NCBI GenBank assembly: GCA_039545295.1
Contig: BCIK01000006.1
Coordinates: forward strand, 372,001 to 436,000
Origin: Udeniomyces pyricola
Lineage: Eukaryota; Basidiomycota; Tremellomycetes; Cystofilobasidiales; Mrakiaceae
Direction: 5' to 3'
Length of the DNA stretch: 64,000 nt
This document shows, in pieces, positions 48,334 to 60,424 of this stretch; the first letter of the stretch is position 1, and the number at the start of each line of letters is the position of its first letter. The translations under genes and the position numbers were made by a program. The notes under the pieces were generated by a model. It did no database searches and was not told where the DNA came from. It saw only the letters and a list, made by a program, of their open reading frames with translations.

Positions 48334-51300
48334 ATGGCTACCACCCGACTCTCCTCCGTCCTCACCCGACTCCCAGGCTCCCTCAACCGTACACCTGCCC
48401 TCTTCCGCCTCAACGGACCTTCTGCCTCATCAAGCCGCATTCCCCTCACCCTCCACGCATCTGCCCGAGGTAAGGTCGATCGTCATCCCTGCCTTTCGAG
48501 TCAGAGAGCTAGCTCGCGGAGAGAAAGCCCGAGCCAATCTCCTGCTGCTTCCTCGGGCGAGCTCGCCCGGTTATGGACTTACCCTTGTCCCTTTACCCAG
48601 TCTCACATGGCTCATCTCTTTACTGATCACACTACATCTCTCTTGATCTCATCGACGGCCTTCTTTCTCCCATCCTCAAATTCCTCATCATCTCATCCAC
48701 AGCCTTCTCCTCCTCCTCTATCGACATGGCCAAGATCCAGGTTGCTAACCCCGTCGTCGAGCTCGACGGTGACGAGATGACCCGTATCATCTGGAAGAAG
48801 ATCCGTGAGGAGGTCAGCTCTGAATCCTTTCATCACCCTTGGGTTTGAAGCTTGGTAAAAGACAGGGTGTCCATATGAACGTCAGGCAGTGTCGCATGAA
48901 AGCTGACTCTGTATCTCCACTTTCGGCCTTCCTTCCCGCACACACATCATAGTTGATCCTGCCATACCTCGATCTCGACATCAAGTACTACGATCTCGGT
49001 ATGGAGAGCCGAGATCAGACTGATGATCAGATCACTATCGACAGTGCCGAGGCTATCAAGAAGGTATGTTCCTCAGTCGCCGTCCACCGCGGGAAAGCGG
49101 AGCTGAGCGAGAAAGGGAAGCAAGGGCAGGACGGCGAGCTGATATACTCTTGTGTTTGGTCTGGATAATCAGTACAACGTCGGAATCAAGGTAAATTAAG
49201 CTTAGATGAAAGACAGGTCATTGTCGGAACCATTTGCTGATCTCAGCTTTTTACTTGTGCAGTGTGCGACTATCACCCCAGACGAGGCTCGAGTCGAAGG
49301 TACGTCTCCATCGCTTTGGCTGCATACATGTTCCACTTGCCTGAGCTGATTTCTTCGTTTGTCCGTCTTCTTCGTCCCCAGAGTTCAAGCTCAAGCAAAT
49401 GGTACGAAAGCCTGCCTCGTCAGACTGAGCAGCTTGACGGCCTATGACTACCCGACCAATCCATCTCGTTTCGTGCTCATCATCACCTTTGGTACCTTCC
49501 GTTTCTTCTCCCGCAGTGGAGATCGCCAAATGGCACGATTCGAAACATTCTCGATGGTACCGTCTTCCGAGAGCCCATCATCATCCCTTCTATTCCCAAG
49601 CCAGTGCCTGGATGGACGAAGCCTATCGTCATTGGACGACACGCCTTTGGAGGTGCGTTGAGTCAACGCTTAATTGGGAGATTCTCTTGCGCCATCTCTT
49701 GCTGAGTCTCTCTTGTTTTTGTGTTCTTCTCGTCTTTGGTCGGTAGACCAATACCGATCGACTGATTACATTGCTAAGGGTCCGGGAAAGCTCGAGATGG
49801 TTTACACGCCCGAGGGAGGAGGAGAGAAGGTCGTGATGAACGTCTACGACTTCAAGGGGCCCGGAGTCGCTCGTAAGTCAACTTTGTGATCTTGGAATAG
49901 TCATGAATTTGGGATTGCGTGAAAGTTGAGGACGCTGATGGGTGCTTGAGTTCTTGAATCGATTTAGTTGCTATGTACAACACCGACGACGTAAGTCATC
50001 ACATCTTCCTTGCTTGAGGTAGGGGAGGGAAGGGGGGGGGGGGGAAGAGAAAAAGGGCTCGTCCGGAACAGACAACGCGTATTGACACATCCTGCTCTTC
50101 TCGCTGATTTCATATAGTCCATCACTGGCTTCGCCCACTCTTCGTTCAAAATGGCACTTTCCAAGAAGATGCCTCTCGTGAGTCTGGGGTTCATGTTCTG
50201 CGGACCGAAAGCACTGTTCATCTTGCTCATCATCATTCTCCAATTGTGTTTCTCCTGACTTCTGGCTCCATCAGTACCTTAGCACGAAGAAGTACGTCTG
50301 AGGTTTTCGTCCTTGCTCGTTTCCTCATCTAGATTGGGTTGCGTGTCCTGACTCGTGTCTGCTTGTGCTCTCTTCCTTACCTCTCATAGCACCATCCTCA
50401 AGAAGTACGACGGGCGATTCAAGGACATCTTCCAAGACATCTTTGACTCGTGAGTTGCCGTTCTGCTGCCATTCATACCCATCGTCTATATAGTCCTCTT
50501 CAACCAGCCTTCGATACCAATGTAAAACTGACATATGACTTTCATGCTTCGAACTGCAGAACCTACAAGAAGGACTTTGACGCTGCCGGGCTTTGGTACG
50601 AGCACCGATTGATTGGTCAGTCCAGCGACCGAGACTCTCCGTCACAATCTCTTTCTTGAGGTATCGTGTTGTCCAGTCCAGACTGGGGAAGCTGACACTG
50701 TGTGATACGCTTGGTTGGACGTTTCGACAGACGATATGGTCGCTCAGGCCATCAAGGGAGACGGTGGGTTTGTTTGGGCGTGCAAGAACTACGACGGAGA
50801 CGTCCAAGTAAGTCTGTTTGAGCTGGACCAAATGTTTCTCTTTGATTCCTGACCTGCCTGCTATGGGTATGGCGAACGAATGGTGTTTCCAATATTGACG
50901 GTCTTTGCTTCATGGGTGGTGTCTCTCCTTCTCCTTCTTGTCTTCCTCTCCAGTCCGATATCCTTGCCCAGGGTTTCGGATCTCTTGGTATGATGACCTC
51001 TGAGCTTGTCACCCCTGATGGCCTCATCATGGAATCTGAGGCTGCTCATGGTAAGTCTCTCCTGATCTTCCTGGTCCAGTGGTGAAAGAAGGACGAGGAT
51101 CACTGTCCTTGTTTGACCCATATCTCCATCTCTCTGCTTCAGGTACCGTCACCCGACACTACCGAGAGCACCAGAAGGGCAACGAGACCTCGACCAACCC
51201 CGTCGCATCGATCTTTGCCTGGACCCGAGGTCTTGCCTTCCGAGCCAAGCTCGACTCGAACGAGCCCCTGAAGAAGTTCTGCGCCGCTCTCGAGGAGAGC

Positions 51301-51567
51301 TGCGTGGAGAGCATTGAGCAGGACGGTATCATGACTAAGGATCTCGCGTTGGCTATCCACGGAAAGGAGATGACGCGTTCGCATTGGGTCACTACGACGG
51401 TCTACCTCGATCATGTTAACGTAAGTTCTCTGGATCCTCGTTTCCGGTTGTGGATCCTTTTTCGGTCATGGCGTCCCAAGACGCGCAATGTGCAGGCGGC
51501 TGATTCTTTTCTCTTGACCGGCGATTGGGACCTTCAGGACAAGCTCAAGAAGAAGATGAATATCTAA
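48334..51567 (+). CDS. IDP1: NADP-dependent isocitrate dehydrogenase, mitochondrial form with a possible internal start
   Basis: Exon 1 from the ATG at 48334 encodes a basic, Ser/Leu-rich presequence ([20 protein letters not shown]). It joins across an intron to [20 protein letters not shown]. Downstream exons give the full eukaryotic [91 protein letters not shown], the signature [19 protein letters not shown], and [18 protein letters not shown], with the stop at 51565-51567. It oxidatively decarboxylates isocitrate to 2-oxoglutarate and makes NADPH. The internal ATG at 48726 begins [15 protein letters not shown], exactly where cytosolic isozymes begin. A message started inside the first intron would make a presequence-free enzyme. 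There are about fourteen introns. No peroxisomal SKL-type tail is present. Confidence 0.95.
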
Positions 51568-52789
51568 ATACCGCTGCTAGAGAGAGAGAGAGCAAGGGGG
51601 CTTGAATCAGGATGGCGATCGAATGGCGCGGAACGGAGGGCCGGAGAAGCAGGTGAAACGGCGTCTGGTTTATGTAGAGTGACCTGCACCCATAGGAGAT
51701 GACCGAAAGAAAGGGGATCGACGATCAACAGGGAATTTCTCTTGCTTTCACTTTCTAATTTCATCATGTATCCTCGGTCTATTCCTTTTTCTTTTCTCTG
51801 TCTCTCGAATGTGTATCAGTATGGGACTTTTTTTTCTTCTTTGTGCTGGTTCGGCGTCTGGGGCGTCGCATTGTTTGGAGGGAAGGAATGTGCTTGGACG
51901 TTTGTCGGGACCTGTCGAACGTTGAATCGAAAGGAGGAAGATGAATGAGGCAGGGCGTCGTCACAAGTCCGGCCGGCCGAGGCACGCGGCCTCGCGCGCG
52001 AGGGAACGATGACGCGCAAGACCAAGCAAGACGCACGCCCTCTTATTGTGATGATGCGTCGAGCTTCGAGGATAGACGTTGTTGTTAACGTTGGATGCAG
52101 CTGCTAGCTAGTACGCGCACTGTTGATGCATCAGTTTGTGTGCGATGTTGAGAATTAAAATTGATGCTTTGAAAGGATATATGTTGACATCAAGTGTGAT
52201 AGCGACAAGGCAAAAAGTGATTGATGGAAATGCAACGAGATGGTGAAGGGGGAAATGGAAAACAAAACAGAAAGAAAAAAAAAGAAGATATGTTGAAGGA
52301 GGATCGACGCGCCAGGCTGTTGTTCACACTGACGGAGGCTTGAAGGACACACACATGATTTGAGCATGGCCGCAGACACTCCAAAGAGAGAGTGAGAGAG
52401 CGCGACAATCAAGCTCAGAAGGAGACCAAGAGCGAGAACCCCCCCTCCTCTCCCTCGTCTCCCTCGCTGCCATCATCCTCAAGACCCGACCTCCCCCCTT
52501 CCCTTCGACTCGCCTTCCTGTCCTCGACTCTCGACATCTTCCCCGGTGCCTCGTCCGTCATCCTTCTTCTCCACTCGGCGACCTCCTCCTCTCCTTCTTC
52601 GACGACCTCAGCTCGCTCACATCGCCCGCCCAACCGACACTTCGCCAACGCCCGACGTAACGACACCTCGACCGCCGCCAACCTACCTCAAGTTGCAAGC
52701 CCCCGCCTTCCGACTCGCCTCCTCCGTTCTCCGCCGCCTAGTCTTGTTATCCTTGCCAACCTCGCCAGTTTGACCTCTAGACATTTATC
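51568..52789. other. Intergenic region between IDP1 and the cyclin gene
   Basis: A short 3' flank with a (GA)n motif near 51580 is followed by T-rich and mixed sequence. The last 350 bp, CT-rich with many tcgac motifs, are the probable cyclin leader. No gene was recognised. Confidence 0.45.
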
Positions 52790-55591
52790 ATGAGTACCGT
52801 TCGTGTAAGTAAATGGACCCTTCTTCAACAACATCTTGGCTCCTGAACTAGCCTGCCCTCAATCGCATCCCCTGACCGAGGACTCACGTCGCTCTTGTCG
52901 GGACCAACGATTGGAGCCAAAACATGCCATCGCCCTTCGTGCGCGCCTCGTCTTGTCCTGACTTGTGCCTCTCCGTCTTGGCTCTCGTTCTACTCTTTTG
53001 CTTCTCGTCACGCTGACCTATTCATACCTGTATTTATGCGCATTCTTTCCCAACCCTCTTACCAACCAGCCACCAACTACCCGACGAGCAGCCGCTGCGA
53101 TTCGATCCAAGACGATCGATGAGAACGCTACCCAAGCCGCGCCTTCTGGCATTCACTCTCGCAAGCCCTCGTCGTCGTCCCTCACGGGCGCTACCGGAGG
53201 ATCCGCCGCTGGCACGCTCAAGGCCAAGAGTTCGGGTGCGCTCATGTCGACTTCGGGTGTCAAGAGCGTAGCTGGCGTCAAGAGGAACGCTCTCGGCGAC
53301 GTTAGCAACAAGGCGAAAGTTCGTTGCTTCGTTCCATCCTTCCTCCGTTCCTTCCCTCGCTCCCATTACTTGTTTCCTCCTTTTCCCCCTCGCCTGCCAA
53401 TCCGGTCGGAGGCATCTCATGCTTTTATGATGCCATTATATGCGCTTCAAACACACTGAGCGTATGAAGTATCCGACCGTGTTGCTGACGACGTTCATGC
53501 CACCGTTGTTCCTCATCTTGGTTGTGATCTATAGGAGCTTGCTGTTCACAACGACACAACTGCCTCCAAGATCTCCAAGGACAATGTTCGGGCTACGCGA
53601 TCGCGCTCCTCGTCCAACTCAACGACGACGACTACCACCAACCCGACCGCTCCCCCTGCCGCTTCTACTCGCTCGCGCGCATCCATCGCAAAGACTCAGT
53701 CGTCGTCGGCGGTCCTCGATCAACATGCTGCTGCTGCTGCTGCCTCCGCGCCTGCACCGGCTGCCATGACCACGGCTAGCGCTCGACGCTCGGCAACCTC
53801 GACTTCAACCCGCCCTGTGGTGACGAAACCAGTCATTCGCCTCGATGATGCGCCGATGGAGGAAGATGAGGATGAACATGACGAGCAGGCTGATGAGCAA
53901 CTGTCGTCGGCGCCTGCCAATGCCGAGGTCAGGTCGGCGCCTACGACGAGCGTCACCGCCGACAAGTCGGATATGTACCACTTCGGTCAGCAGCAGCAGC
54001 AGTCTTCGGCGGAAGAAAGTCGGGCAGCGCTCCGGGACGACTTGGATGAGCGGGATGAAGATGAGACGGAAGCGCATGAGTCGGATGAGGATGATGGAGG
54101 CATGGTCCGTCTGACCGCTGAGCAGCAGGCCGATAGCGAGGTGCTCCTCGAGGAGATCAAGGAGTCGTTTGAGGAGCAGTACGAGGATACCGACTTTGAT
54201 GAAGTGATGGTTTCGGAATACAGGGACGAGATCTTTGCGTACATGGCCGAGCTCGAGGTTCGTTTTGCGGTTTCCCTTCTTTCCCTGACGTACCTGCATC
54301 TCATATCTCTTTGCGCTCCCCACCGTTTGCTGGCCGGCCGGTGTGACTGGCCTCTTCTTGGCTGGGTAACTCGGGTCACCTCAGAGACTGATGCTCCATG
54401 TTTGATTGGTGTCCATCCTTCCAGATCAAGAGCATGCCTAACCCCACCTACATGACCGCTCAGACCGAGATTGAATGGTATGTCCCGTCTCGTCACCTGA
54501 TTCTCATGCTCTCGCCTCAGTCTGGATGAGCTTGCCTGCTGGTTCCTCCTTGTTGATATCGTTTGGTCCTTTCACCTTCATGCAGGTCCATGCGAGCGAC
54601 CTTGATTGACTGGTTGCAGCAAGTCCACGTCCGATACAAGATGACGCCCGAAACGCTCTGGATCTCCATCAACATCATCGATCGATTCCTCTCGGTCCGG
54701 GTCGTCTCGCTCGTCAAGCTCCAGCTTGTCGGTGTGACCGCCATGTTTGTTGCGGCGAAGTACGAGGAGATTATGGCGCCTCCGTGAGTCAAGCGTCGCC
54801 TTCGTGTGGTTTGGATTGTCACTCTCCTGGTTGATCAGGGATGCATGGGCTGACTGCTTGATGATTTCCTTTACTTCAGAGTCGAGGACTACGTCTACAT
54901 GACGGAGAACGGCTACACTGTCGACGAGATTCTCAAGGGAGAGCGAATCGTTCTGCAAGTAGGTCGCCGTTGTCACCTCCCTAGGCCCCTCGATTAGAGC
55001 TAAGATGGCCGAACTATGACTTATCCACTGCGTGCTCTGCGTCCTCTTGGTACCCTCTCCTTTCCTCCAGACCCTTGACTTTGACATCTCCTCTTACTGC
55101 TCGCCTTACACCTGGATGCGACGCATCTCCAAAGCCGACGGGTACGATGAGCAAATCCGAAACCTTGCGAAACTGCTGACGGAAATCACCTTGCTCGATC
55201 ACCGGTTCCTCCGCGTCAAGCCGAGCATGATTGCCGCCATCGGCATGTTCCTCGCCGGAAGGATGTTTGGCGTCGACTGGGTGAGCGAACGAATTCGGAA
55301 CTGTCGCTTTTCGTGCCAACGATGGATAGCTGTACTAACCCGTCTTGCTCATCGTTACGCTTTGCTGCTTAGACTGATGCGCACGTCATGTACTCCAACT
55401 ACACCGAGGTTCAGTTGATGCCTGGCGCGGAGCTCATTGTCGAACTCTTGCTCGACCCCAAGTTCCAAGGGTATTACGTCCTCCAAAAATACGACAACAA
55501 GAAGTACGTCCCCAAGGGGACGCGGTGCCCCCCTCCGACCAAGGTCTGCAAGGCTTGGGTCAAGGAGTACCAGGCAAGACGCGGTTACTAG
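52790..55591 (+). CDS. CLB: G2/M B-type cyclin with destruction box
   Basis: Exon 1 is only MSTVR (52790-52804), joined to PPTTRRAAAAIRSKTIDENA (from about 53069). RNALGDVSN at about 53286-53312 is a perfect R-x-x-L-G-x-x-x-N destruction box, and a Lys/Ser-rich segment surrounds it. After a disordered acidic region the cyclin box starts: KSMPNPTYM, EWSMRATLIDWLQQVHVRYK, TPETLWISINIIDRFLSVR, and KLQLVGVTAMFVAAKYEE. The second cyclin fold reads TLDFDISSYCSPYTWMRRIS and ends QGYYVLQKYDNKKY, with the stop at 55589-55591. It binds and activates the Cdk1 kinase for entry into mitosis and is degraded via APC/C. About eight exons are visible. The length and N-terminal degron are typical of fungal Clb proteins. 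Confidence 0.93.
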
Positions 55592-57444
55592 AGATAGACA
55601 CTTGGAGACCGTGACCACTGTCGGCGCATTACTCCGATCATCTTGACTTTCCGCCTCGGGTCTTTTCGCTCCTCCTTCTCAACTATTTTTCAACTCTCTG
55701 CAAAGCGTCTCATGTCGTTTACCTCATCTCAGTTTCTCGCTCTACCTTTTCCCGCGCTCTTTCTCTCATTCGATACCTCGTCATCCACACGCCCCCTCTC
55801 GTCCTTCTCCTCCTCGTCATTATCGCACACACATCCACACTCACCATTTTCAACATACATACGCACATATACTCCATCAACATTCACACTCCACCCAAGC
55901 ATACCCTTCACATCAACCCCGTCATACTTTCTCACTATTTTTATGGTTTTTTTTTCTTCTTTCTATTTTTTTCTACTTTTCCTTTTCTTTTCTTGCTTCT
56001 CTCTTTCATCTAATAACGACTTTCCTCGGTTCCTTTCCTTATTCCTTTCATCTCTCAACGATTCCCCTTCTCTCCGATGTGTTGCTTCTTTTGTACGCGC
56101 TGCGTTGAAGTTTTGGTCATCGCTCCTGTGCTGCCCCGATCGATCCAAACGCCCCTCGTTCTCACTTTTCCTCTCGCACGCACAGACATACACATCCTCA
56201 CACATACTACCCAGTCATACACACGCTCCTTGTCTCGTCACCACCTTTTTTACGTTCCTTTCAGTCGTTTTCATCTCTCTTCTCTGTTGCCCGGCTCTAC
56301 CGCTTCGCAAGCCGCGTCCATGCTTCCTTTCCTATCCGTAAATATGACTCTATTCCCTTTTTTCATACGTTTTTTTTTCTTCTTCTACCTTTGCGCTTGC
56401 TCTTGCTCCTAACATAATTCGATTCTATTGCCTTTCTTTTCCGACGCCTTGTTCTCTCCACTCTCTCCTCTTTTCCTCCGCCCCCCCCCCTCCTTTTGGA
56501 AAATAAAAATAAATGTTCCATCCCTCCTGATCAATCTATCTTTTTCTTCCCCTTCCCATCGTGGTCGCTCTCCTCATCTTTTCCTTCTCTCTCTCTCTCT
56601 CTCTTTTTCTTCTCCTTCATGTCCTTGTCTTTTCCTTTCTCTCTCACTCATATTCTTCTCTGCCCCCCCCCCCCTTTATTTTTCTTCATTCTTTATCCTC
56701 TGTTTGGCTTGCGTTTCAGTCTGCGTTGGTGTGCTTTTATATCCCATGCATGGTCCGAGGCGAATGCGCGCGTGTGTGTGTGTGTGTGTGTGTGTGCGTA
56801 CGCGTGTGTGTCGGTTGAGGCTATGAGTCTTCATGTTAGTAGTGACTAACGACCAAGATCGAAATGAATCGGTATATAATCATCTTGGTCAGGCACAGTT
56901 GTCGGCATAAGGACGTGCTTGCGTGCACATGGAACTACACGTTGGACTGTACGTGCGTTGCAGCATCAGTATATCAATACATACGAAATCGATTCGTTGC
57001 GATCGTCGTCTGATGGTTAGCGCGTCAGCGAGCCAGGCGAGGCCGACTCAGTTTCGATTGGGCTGGTCTGGCTGACCCCATCTTTTTTCGAAGGGACGCT
57101 TCTCCCTCTCCTCCAACCTAGTCTTTAAACATCCTCAGAACCGTACATCGAGGTTCGTTCCCCCTTTCACTCACGTCCCTTATCCTTGGCCTCTGGATTC
57201 ATGACGCATGCTGACATGCACTTGTCCGCTTCTCATGTCCATCCAGTTCTTTTGGCAGACTTACTTCACCCTTTAAAACGTTCGGCCTAGTTTCCTTCCC
57301 ACCCTTCTCACCCCACGACACTCTTTTCACCCCTCACCTTCCCCTTCCCCTCTTTTCCGCGTCCGCCACGCTTGTCATTGACTCACCTCCGACTTGTACC
57401 TTTCCATACAACTCTACAGTTACTCTTTAAAACACCTTATCACA
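55592..57444. other. Long pyrimidine-rich 3' flank of the cyclin gene and P0 promoter
   Basis: From about 55600 to 56740 the plus strand is overwhelmingly C and T, giving a 232-codon Ser/Phe/Leu frame (55643-56341) that is purely compositional. A (GT)n tract follows at 56771-56811. From about 57030 the sequence is mixed and then turns CT-rich again before the P0 ATG, as is usual for ribosomal protein leaders. No gene is recognised. Confidence 0.55.
56771..56811. repeat. (GT)n microsatellite
   Basis: About thirteen GT units, then a GCGTACGC interruption and further GT units. It marks the end of the pyrimidine-rich flank. Confidence 0.9.
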
Positions 57445-59046
57445 ATGGGAGGAACTCGTGCCGAGAAGGAGGCTTACTTCGTTAAGCTCCGAGAGCTCAT
57501 CGACTCTAACCGTACGTTCACGGTCCATTGGTCTACTTCACTTTGCGCGCTTCGAAGTGGTCCACATTTTCGTCCTTGACTTCCCCGCTCCCCCCCAGCC
57601 TTGGCCACCCTTGACATACTTCTGTTCGCCTGCTAATCATAGCTGTCTTACCCTTTGTTTAGCCTCGATCTTCCTTGTCAACGTTGACAACGTCGGATCC
57701 AACCAGATGCACCAGATCCGACAGGCTCTCCGAGGCAAGGCCACCATCCTCATGGGAAAGAACACCATGGTTCGACGAGCCCTCCGAACCATCCTCGCTG
57801 AGTACCCTCAGTTCGAGAAGCTCCTTCCCCACGTCAAGGGAAACATCGGTTTCGTCTTCACCTCGGGAGACCTCAAGGATGTCCGAACCATCATCACCTC
57901 CAACAAGGTCGCTGCCCCTGCCCGAGCTGGTGCCCTCGCTCCTGCCGATGTCTTCGTTCCCGCCGGAAACACCGGTATGGAGCCCGGAAAGACCTCGTTC
58001 TTCCAGGCGCTCTCGATCCCCACGAAGATTGCCCGAGGAACCATTGAGATTGTTTCGGACGTTCAGGTCGTTACCTCGGGTACCCGAGTCGGTACTTCCG
58101 AGGCTACCCTCCTTAACATGCTCAACGTGCGTTTTTTTCCCACCATCTTTTCTTGTCGTGTTTTCTTTTTATCCATAGTGACAAACTAACGTTTTTCGTT
58201 CCCCATGTATCTTTACCCACAAATGCAACCGTTCCTATGCAGATCTCGCCGTTCTCGTACGGTATGACCATTGTCCAGATCTTCGACAACGGAGCCATCT
58301 TCTCGTCGGACATGCTCGACATCGACGACCAGACCCTCATCGACCAGTTCCTCTCGTCGGTCAAGACTGTCGCTTGCATCTCGCTCGCCATCAACTTCCC
58401 CACCATTGTCTCGGTCTCGCACTCGCTTGTCAACGCGTACAAGAACCTCATCGCCGTCTCGATCGCTACCGACTTCGAGTTCGAGGGTTCCGCTCAGGTG
58501 CGTTTCTTTTCTCCTTTTCTCTCTCCCCTCCGGGGTTCTTTTCCACTTCCCACCTTTGTTTCCTTGTTTTTCGATCTTGGAACGTTTAATTCGTGACGAT
58601 GTCTCGTCACCCACCTTCCCTTCACTCCTCGATGACCTTGCCAAATGATGCTCATACACACACACTGAAAATCCTGAGCTGGCGCTTCGTCCTTCGGGGC
58701 GGAGTTCCGTGCTGAGCACTTAATCGTACCTGATGGCCCTTTTCCTACACTGCCCTTCAACATCCTTGGATTCTTCTATCTCCCCTCTTTCTCCTACACA
58801 TCCTACTTCGTATCATTCCGTCTGCACGGTTCATTTACTGACACCTCTTTTTTTGCTTTCTTTTCCGTCTGTCGGTTCTCGTTTTGATAGGCCAAGGCTT
58901 ACCTCGCCGACCCTTCGGCGTTCGCTGCCGCTGCTCCTGCCGCTACCGAGGCTGCCCCTGCTGCTGCCGAGGCCGCTCCCGCTGAGGAGAAGGCCGAGGA
59001 CAAGGAGGAGTCCGACGACGACATGGGTTTCGGACTCTTCGACTAA
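57445..59046 (+). CDS. RPP0: 60S acidic ribosomal protein P0 (uL10)
   Basis: Four exons (57445-57511, 57663-58126, 58243-58497, 58891-59046) sum to 942 nt, 313 residues, the usual length of P0. Landmarks are [78 protein letters not shown] and [16 protein letters not shown]. The alanine-rich hinge leads into the conserved acidic tail [13 protein letters not shown] shared with P1/P2. P0 carries the P1/P2 stalk on the large subunit and recruits translation factors to the GTPase centre. Ten of eleven arginine codons are CGA and the gene uses C-ending codons heavily elsewhere, consistent with high expression in this genome. A CT-rich leader precedes the ATG. Confidence 0.98.
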
Positions 59047-60424
59047 ATGCGCGAGCGCGTCACCCGTCGTCGTCGTATGATGATAATGTGTGTTTTATTC
59101 GACATTTGAGATTCTGGGGCGATGATTGGTTTTGTTTTTCCTTTGAGTTGGGACTGTTCCATCCTGAAGCAAAAAAAGAGAGAAATAGAAACCAGCTGGA
59201 GAACTTGATTCGAGTTTTGTGAGTTGAGTCGTCTAGCTAGCAAAACGAACCATCGTCCTGTTGCTCGTCTATCTTGAATTCATTTACGCTGGTTGTCGTT
59301 ATCAATGGAAGAATGCTTTTATATACAAAAAAAAAAAAAACTGGAGTGGTTATGTGAACGCCTCATGATGAATACGATGTATCCAAAGCGCAAGGTAAAC
59401 GATGTGTGACATGATGATTTCTGCCTTGTCACTGCCGTCTGTACGGCCCGTTCGAGATATCGAAAAAAAGGTATGCGATCATACATGTGGAGTGTTGTGG
59501 GATACATATATATATATATATACACGATGTTATCGTTGGATTTGATTGCGTGTCCTTAGGCATATCGGGTTGGAACGTTCACTTTGGATAGACTGCTTGC
59601 ATGCTGCAGGCGCGACACGCAGAGAATGGATGAGGAAGCTTGCTAAGAAGGGGAAGGGGGTTAGCGGAACAAACTACAATCGTTTCAAGGTCGTACTCGA
59701 AGGAAGAGAAAGACAGAAAGGAGACAAGGGAAAAGAAGAAGAAGAAGAAGAGGGAAGAAGATCCAAGAGGAGAAAAAAATACTAAGAGAAAAAAAAAGGA
59801 AGGGAAAGAACAAGCCAACAAAAAAAAAACAAAAAAAAACAAAAAAAGAAGAGAGAGAAAAAGGATGGATCCCATGGGTCAGAAATGCCGAATAACTTGT
59901 TGGGTTTGGATTTGGGAAACGACGACAAAGAAGAAGACCGTGGAAGAGAGGCAGGGGCTGAGACGGAATGAGAGGATAAAATAGAGAGGGAAAGGGGAGG
60001 CAAAAAGGAAGAGAGAAAAAAGAAAGAAAAAAAAAGGAGAGGAGAATGAGAGAAAAGCAACACGCTCAGAGTGCGCATGGTTTAAAAACCTGTATCAACG
60101 GACAGACTGGTGAGTCAATTACAAAGGGGGGGGGGAGGAAGAAGGGGGACATGCAGACGTTCGGACATCGATTGAATATTTGATCATGAGTTGTAGGAGA
60201 GTCACGTTTTGGGTGTAGCAGATATCTACTGCAGTGCATCCTCCTTCTTCTGATTAGCGACTTGGCTCGCCCTTTCCATTCCCTCTCTGCTCCGTTTCCG
60301 ATTCCTTCCAGTTCCTTCTCTCCCTTACCACCGTTGAGTTGGACAGACACGACGAATCGACATGAAAACTCTCTCCCGCCCTCTACTTCCTCTGCATCCC
60401 ATCACCGGATCAAGCGGGTCCGAA
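59047..60424. other. Convergent 3' flanks of RPP0 and VMA9, with a long polypurine stretch
   Basis: From about 59690 to 60060 the plus strand is almost entirely A and G; on the VMA9 sense strand this is a polypyrimidine flank. A TA repeat (59504-59521) and an A-run (59327-59340) lie in the RPP0 flank. Lys/Glu/Arg frames of 80-115 codons (for example 59640-59984) are translations of this bias and are not genes. Confidence 0.55.
59504..59521. repeat. (TA)n microsatellite in the RPP0 3' flank
   Basis: A short alternating AT run roughly 460 bp after the P0 stop. Confidence 0.85.

Noticed and set aside
55643..56341. A 232-codon plus-strand open frame after the cyclin gene
   Set aside because: It is a translation of CT-rich DNA (Ser, Phe, Leu, Pro), has no domain, and lies where the cyclin 3' UTR is expected.
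56995..57080. Possible tRNA (a 'GATGGTTAGCGCGTC' D-loop-like string and a later 'GTTTCGATTGG')
   Set aside because: The T-arm and acceptor stems do not pair, and I could not place an anticodon arm.
59640..59984. Lys/Glu/Arg-rich frame after RPP0
   Set aside because: It arises from a polypurine tract in the convergent 3' flank; the composition explains the open frame.
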